From Mycobacterium sp. 1465703.0 (GTDB taxonomy: Bacteria > Actinomycetota > Actinomycetes > Mycobacteriales > Mycobacteriaceae): 35,177 nt of DNA. Below are positions 32,094 to 35,177 of the stretch, in pieces; positions within the stretch are counted from its first letter, which is position 1; every line of letters begins with the position of its first letter. The notes under the pieces were generated by a model. That model was not told the DNA's origin, ran no database searches, and was given only the letters and a program-made list of their open reading frames with translations. The position numbers and the translations under genes were made by a program. The stretch covers positions 1-35,177 of the forward strand of contig NZ_LZKU01000054.1 in NCBI RefSeq assembly GCF_001672975.1, written 5' to 3'.

Positions 32094-33365
32094 TCATTCC
32101 GGACCGACGTCGAACTTGTCGAAGTAAAAGCCGAACCGGTCGCGCAGTTCGTCAGCGGCGATACCGAAGTGCCGCTGCAGGTCATAGCGAATCCGGCCGT
32201 GTTTCCCCCGCGGATTACCGTCCAGGTAGCGCTGAAAGCGTTCCCGCACCTTCGGCGGTAATTCGACGCCGGCATACTGGTAAAGCCGTTCGAGCACCGG
32301 CATCTCGTTGCCGTTGAGTTGATGGAAGTTGATGTCGATGCTGCGTTCGGCCGCGATCAGGTCGCGGTCGCGCACGCAGGCACTGAGCAGTCGGTGCACT
32401 CGATCGCTCCAATAGTCCAGCAGCCATTCGGGGTCAATGCTGCTTCGGCGCAGTCGATCCGAGTACGCCATCATGGTGATCGCCGACTGGATCACCGCGA
32501 CGGGATCCCGGTGCGTGAATGCCACTGTGGCATCAGGGAAAGCCGCCATCAGCGGGCCGAGCTGCTCGCAGTGCTGTGGACTCTTGAGGACCCATGTCCG
32601 AGGCCCGCGCAAGAAAGTCAACGCCTGCAGTACCTTCTTCATGTAGGCGTAGTGCCGCGTTTGGTCGAGGCCAAGGTAGAAGTCACGCCAGTCAGGCACC
32701 CGCGCATGCCATTCCAGCACGTATGAGGCCAGATCGAGGTCGAGCAGCTCGACTTCTTCCTCGATGGCCTCAGGGAAGCGATCGTGCATCGCGGCCACCA
32801 CGGGCGCGCTCGCCATCAACGCATCATGCTCGGCCTTGGCGCGGACGTAGCGCGGATCGACCCCAAATATGTCCGGGCCCTGTCCGAGCGCCGGGATGGG
32901 TTCCTGGCTCTCCCAATACGGCAGGGCGCGACGGCGCGGGTCGGAGGCAATCAGATTCACCAGATGGGTGGTGCCCGATCGCGGCATTCCGACGACAATG
33001 AATGGCTTCTCGATCGGGATGGACTCGATCTCTGGATAGCGCCGGATGAGCTCGGTCAGGGATAGCCGGTTGCGCAGCAGGCGCACAATTCGTTGCCGCA
33101 GCGAACCACGGGTGAGCTGGCGCAGACCCGTATCGGCTTCGATCGCCGCCACGTGCACCCGCAGGCGATCGGCGAACCCGTCGGTGTCGTCGAGGTCGGC
33201 GGCTCCGGCTGTCAGGCCGGACTGCTCGATGGCCTCCTCGAGCATCCGGTCGATGTCGAGATCGACAGGCTTCGCTTCAGTGAATTCCAGGATCTGGCGC
33301 TGCACGTCGGTCAACTGCGGCGCGGTCAAATCGTCGAAGTCGATGTCGTCGACCGCAGAACCCAC
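32094..33365 (-). CDS. PAPS-dependent sulfotransferase family protein
   Basis: A 423-residue Sulfotransfer_3-type protein. The 5'-phosphosulfate loop GMPRSGTTHL is at 126-135. The 3'-phosphate-binding stretch FTHRDPVAVIQSA is at 283-295, and WVLKSPQHCEQL is at 258-269. The family transfers sulfate from PAPS to hydroxyls of lipids, glycolipids or sterols. Mycobacteria have several (Stf-type, Rv3529c-like), and the acceptor here is unknown. The start is GTG 33365, preceded at 6 bp by AGAGGGG. It heads a cassette with an alkylsulfatase-like MBL protein, a VOC protein and a luciferase-like enzyme. A 100-bp gap separates it from the DUF2237 gene, and I see no clear motif in that gap. Confidence 0.88.
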   Translation of the reverse strand: MGSAVDDIDFDDLTAPQLTDVQRQILEFTEAKPVDLDIDRMLEEAIEQSGLTAGAADLDDTDGFADRLRVHVAAIEADTGLRQLTRGSLRQRIVRLLRNRLSLTELIRRYPEIESIPIEKPFIVVGMPRSGTTHLVNLIASDPRRRALPYWESQEPIPALGQGPDIFGVDPRYVRAKAEHDALMASAPVVAAMHDRFPEAIEEEVELLDLDLASYVLEWHARVPDWRDFYLGLDQTRHYAYMKKVLQALTFLRGPRTWVLKSPQHCEQLGPLMAAFPDATVAFTHRDPVAVIQSAITMMAYSDRLRRSSIDPEWLLDYWSDRVHRLLSACVRDRDLIAAERSIDINFHQLNGNEMPVLERLYQYAGVELPPKVRERFQRYLDGNPRGKHGRIRYDLQRHFGIAADELRDRFGFYFDKFDVGPE

Positions 33366-33465
33366 TCCGAACCCCTCTTCGACGCGTCAGGTGAGACATA
33401 TGGCACAGACGCTAGCCGCGGCGGAGATCCCTCGTTCAACCACCTCGCCGGCGGACCGCCCGGCG

Positions 33466-33852
33466 CTACAAGTTGGCCAGATCGTCGGGAACGTCGACCT
33501 TGTGGGCTTGCAGCGCTTGCAGGGGCACCACTTCGAGGGTGCTCTCGTGAGTGGCTGCCAGCACCACCGGCGCAGCACAGCCGTCGTGGTGAGCGCGCAG
33601 CCAGTTCAGCGCGGTCACACACCACCGGTCGCCCGGTAGCAGGCCGGGGAACCGGTACTCGGGCACCGGCGTCAACAAGTCATTGCCGATGGAACGCTGA
33701 TGCTCCAAGAATTCGGCAGTCATCACCGCGCAGATCGTGTGCCGCCCAAGGTCCTGAGGGCCGGTCGAGCAACAACCGTCGCGGTAGAAGCCGGTCAGCG
33801 GGTCTGTGCCGCATGGTTCCAGCGGACCGCCTAGCACATTTCGATCGGGCAC
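33466..33852 (-). CDS. DUF2237 family protein
   Basis: A 128-residue protein with the DUF2237 pattern NVLGGPLEPCGTDPLTGFYRDGCCSTGPQDLGRHTICAVMT...FLEHQRSIGNDL...PGLLPGDRWCVTA..W. The conserved cysteines (PCGTD, GCCSTG, ICAVM, WCVTA) suggest metal or redox chemistry, but the family has no established function. GTG 33852 (VPDRNVLGG) is chosen because homologues start close to NVLGG; the open frame upstream has no homology. It may be co-transcribed with the sulfotransferase 100 bp downstream. Confidence 0.85.
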   Translation of the reverse strand: MPDRNVLGGPLEPCGTDPLTGFYRDGCCSTGPQDLGRHTICAVMTAEFLEHQRSIGNDLLTPVPEYRFPGLLPGDRWCVTALNWLRAHHDGCAAPVVLAATHESTLEVVPLQALQAHKVDVPDDLANL

Positions 33853-33984
33853 CCGTCCAGTATCGCGCTCTTGGGGCTGAAGTTTGAAGGAATTCCACCC
33901 ACCGCACTGTCGGGATTTTTCCGATACCAGTGCCACCGGCCGCAGGTGTGGACGCCCGGTCATCCGACGTGTTAACTCGAGTCG

Positions 33985-34467
33985 ATGTCGACACCGCCCA
34001 ACCAACCCGGAAATCCCGCCGGTGAGCCACCCTGGGCATGGCAGCCGCCCGGTCATCAATCACCACCGAATCCACCCGGCACGCCGCCTCCGCCGGGCTA
34101 TCCATACCCGCAGGCTTACCCCGGGTACCCCGGCTATCCGGGGTTCTCCGGCTACCCGGGATATGTTGACCCCCAAGCGCCCTATGGCCGCGATCCGGCT
34201 ACCGGGCTGCCGCTGTCGGATAAGTCGGCCGCCACCGCAGGCTTGCTCCAGCTCTTTTTCGGATTGTTCGGTGTCGGCCGCTTCTACATCGACTCGACCC
34301 AGATCGCGGTGGCGCAACTGTGCCTGGGTCTGTTCGGAATTCTCTTCAGCCTGTTCTGTTTTCTGGGCTTTCCAGTTCTGCTCGGCGGCATCGTGTGGGC
34401 CATCGTCGACGCGATCTTGATCTTGACCGGCAGCGTCAAAGACAACCACGGTCGCAAGCTGCGTTAG
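33985..34467 (+). CDS. TM2-domain membrane protein with Pro/Gly/Tyr-rich N-terminus
   Basis: A 160-residue protein. Residues 1-75 are rich in proline, glycine and tyrosine, with tandem PGYPGYPG units (about 45-60), and are probably disordered and outside the membrane. Residues 78-150 form a TM2 domain: KSAATAGLLQLFFGLFGVGRFYID, a second hydrophobic hairpin to about 146, then a basic tail (KDNHGRKLR). TM2 proteins have no settled biochemical role. No ribosome binding site is visible before ATG 33985. TTAACT (33972-33977) seven bases upstream could be the -10 of a leaderless transcript. Confidence 0.9.
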   Translation: MSTPPNQPGNPAGEPPWAWQPPGHQSPPNPPGTPPPPGYPYPQAYPGYPGYPGFSGYPGYVDPQAPYGRDPATGLPLSDKSAATAGLLQLFFGLFGVGRFYIDSTQIAVAQLCLGLFGILFSLFCFLGFPVLLGGIVWAIVDAILILTGSVKDNHGRKLR

Positions 34468-34581
34468 GCGTCCGAGACCGCGTGGTGCGCTCGATCGGTT
34501 GTCCGACAATGTGTTTGGGGCGCAGCGCGGCAGATTTTAACCCGCCGTCGTCGATGTCGGTCTGGGCTCGCCGATGACTGA

Positions 34582-34640
34582 TGGTCACGGATTGGTCACG
34601 ATGACGGACCGATAGCAATTGTTATCGCGAGCTGTCGCGA
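34582..34640. promoter_or_regulatory. Direct repeats and palindromes upstream of the exported hydrolase
   Basis: This part of the 223-bp gap 34468-34690 holds three elements. TGGTCACG occurs at 34582-34589 and 34593-34600 with an 11-bp period, as in sites of response regulators such as PhoP or MtrA. GATAGCAATTGTTATC (34611-34626) is a 14/16 palindrome. TCGCGA-GCTG-TCGCGA (34625-34640) is a perfect one. The rest of the gap shows nothing I can name. Confidence 0.4.
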
Positions 34641-34678
34641 CGCGCTGAGCAAATCCCAGGGAAATCGCCCCGAAAACT

Positions 34679-34684
34679 TATCGT
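34679..34684 (+). promoter_or_regulatory. Putative -10 of a leaderless transcript
   Basis: TATCGT fits TAnnnT and ends 6 bp before the GTG start at 34691. The arrangement matches that at the gntR gene, and no Shine-Dalgarno sequence is present. Confidence 0.35.
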
Positions 34685-34690
34685 CACATC

Positions 34691-35004
34691 GTGGAACGAC
34701 GTACGGCCCTGAAGCTCCCTCTCTTATTAGCGGCAGGCGCCGCAGTTGCCCGGGCACCTCGGGCCTCCGCCGAGGAAGCGGGCCGTTGGTCACCCGACCG
34801 TGCCAACCGTTGGTATCAAGCGCAGGGCTGGCTTGTCGGAGCAAACTATATTCCGGCGAACGCCATCAACCAGTTCGAGATGTTTCAGCCCGATACGTTC
34901 GACCCCCGGCGCATAGATACCGAACTGGGCTGGGCCCAGTTCTATGGCCACAACACCGCACGGATATTCCTTCACGATCAGCTCTGGGCGGCCGACCAGC
35001 GCGG
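34691..35004 (+). CDS. Tat-exported glycoside-hydrolase-like protein (5' part only)
   Basis: The reading frame starts at GTG 34691 with a twin-arginine signal (ERRTALKLPLLLAAGAAVA, cleavage after about ASA). It continues RWYQAQGWLVGANYIPANAINQFEMFQPDTFDP, DTELGWAQFYGHNTARIFLHDQLWAADQRG. This is the N-terminus of a mycobacterial exported TIM-barrel protein annotated as cellulase, GH5-like or xylanase-like. After 35004 the frame is broken by the fold-back. The reverse complement of 35005-35100 continues it for 32 codons (GFQTRLGQFVDIAARH..., ending FDSCWDPQP). The tail AADPNMSRRRPTAV read directly is an artefact. The substrate and catalytic glutamates lie beyond the window. Confidence 0.8.
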
Positions 35005-35177
35005 GGCTGCGGATCCCAACATGAGTCGAAGAAGACCAACAGCGGTTTGATGCGGTGCCGCGCCGCGATATCGACGAATTGCCCTAGGCGCGTTTGGAAG
35101 CCGCGCTGGTCGGCCGCCCAGAGCTGATCGTGAAGGAATATCCGTGCGGTGTTGTGGCCATAGAACTGGGCCCAGCC
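34928..35177. repeat. 77-bp inverted repeat with an inverted loop (assembly fold-back at right end)
   Basis: 34928-35004 is the exact reverse complement of 35101-35177, and the match ends at 35005/35100. The 96-bp loop between them is in the wrong orientation for the gene it belongs to, and flipping it restores 32 in-frame codons. The arm length equals that at the left end of the window. Confidence 0.92.

Noticed and set aside
33853..34059. N-terminal extension of the DUF2237 frame
   Set aside because: It has no family similarity, crosses the upstream region and overlaps the start of the TM2 gene.
34110..34175. Tandem GC-rich repeats that could be taken for a non-coding repeat element
   Set aside because: They encode the PGYPGYPG stretch of the TM2 protein and are explained by the protein sequence.
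35005..35050. C-terminal tail AADPNMSRRRPTAV of the last gene
   Set aside because: It is read through the inverted loop; the reverse complement continues the true protein.

Overview
The window is high-GC actinobacterial DNA and almost certainly comes from a non-tuberculous Mycobacterium. The evidence is the gene content: PolD1/LigC, WS/DGAT, PrpR with prpDBC, a CDGP-type secreted protein, a TM2 protein, and a Tat-exported hydrolase of a type I know from mycobacteria. Many genes overlap by 1-4 bp, and several starts look leaderless. I see no tRNA, rRNA, CRISPR array, insertion sequence or prophage. No gene-free stretch exceeds 300 bp; the longest is about 220 bp at 34468-34690. Gene names rest on recognised motifs and remembered family sequences, not on a database search.

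Both ends of the window carry the same assembly scar. A perfect 77-bp inverted repeat flanks a short segment that is in the wrong orientation (1-346 and 34928-35177). Flipping each segment restores the interrupted reading frame: a rhomboid-like membrane protein on the left and a Tat-exported glycoside-hydrolase-like protein on the right. The identical arm length points to a k=77 de Bruijn assembly.

Region by region: (1) 815-5912 holds a secreted GH172/DUF2961-type hydrolase just downstream of the repair polymerase PolD1, the divergent ATP-dependent ligase LigC, a small secreted CDGP protein, and a small phage-domain-like protein. (2) 5909-10860 is a minus-strand run: SDR, WS/DGAT acyltransferase, Nudix hydrolase, haloalkane dehalogenase, cytochrome P450. 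(3) 10975-13932 is a tightly overlapping plus-strand operon: DapB-like reductase, VOC protein, SDR, TetR. It is divergent from the SDR, with a perfect 15-bp palindrome between them. (4) 13940-16630 holds a D-2-hydroxyacid dehydrogenase, a quinone-oxidoreductase-like protein, and a PfkB-family sugar kinase gene that has lost its C-terminal third.

(5) 16675-25135 is the propionate module: PrpR, then divergent prpD-prpB-prpC, then a biotin-dependent pyruvate carboxylase 5 bp downstream. PrpDBC turns propionyl-CoA plus oxaloacetate into succinate and pyruvate; Pyc can turn that pyruvate back into oxaloacetate. (6) 25132-29329 runs towards it: a malyl-CoA/methylmalyl-CoA-lyase-like CitE protein, a class III CoA-transferase and a DszA/NtaA-type flavin monooxygenase, with a divergent GntR regulator and two palindromes between them. 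(7) 29377-33852 is a minus-strand run: a DUF2237 protein, then a four-gene cassette of PAPS-type sulfotransferase, alkylsulfatase-like metallo-beta-lactamase-fold protein, VOC protein and luciferase-like monooxygenase. (8) 33985-35177 holds a TM2 protein and the truncated exported hydrolase.

The least conventional parts are the sulfotransferase/sulfatase-like cassette, the lyase plus CoA-transferase pair beside the methylcitrate genes, and the GH172 gene coupled to a DNA-repair polymerase. I found no clear defence system or wholly unknown multi-gene system.
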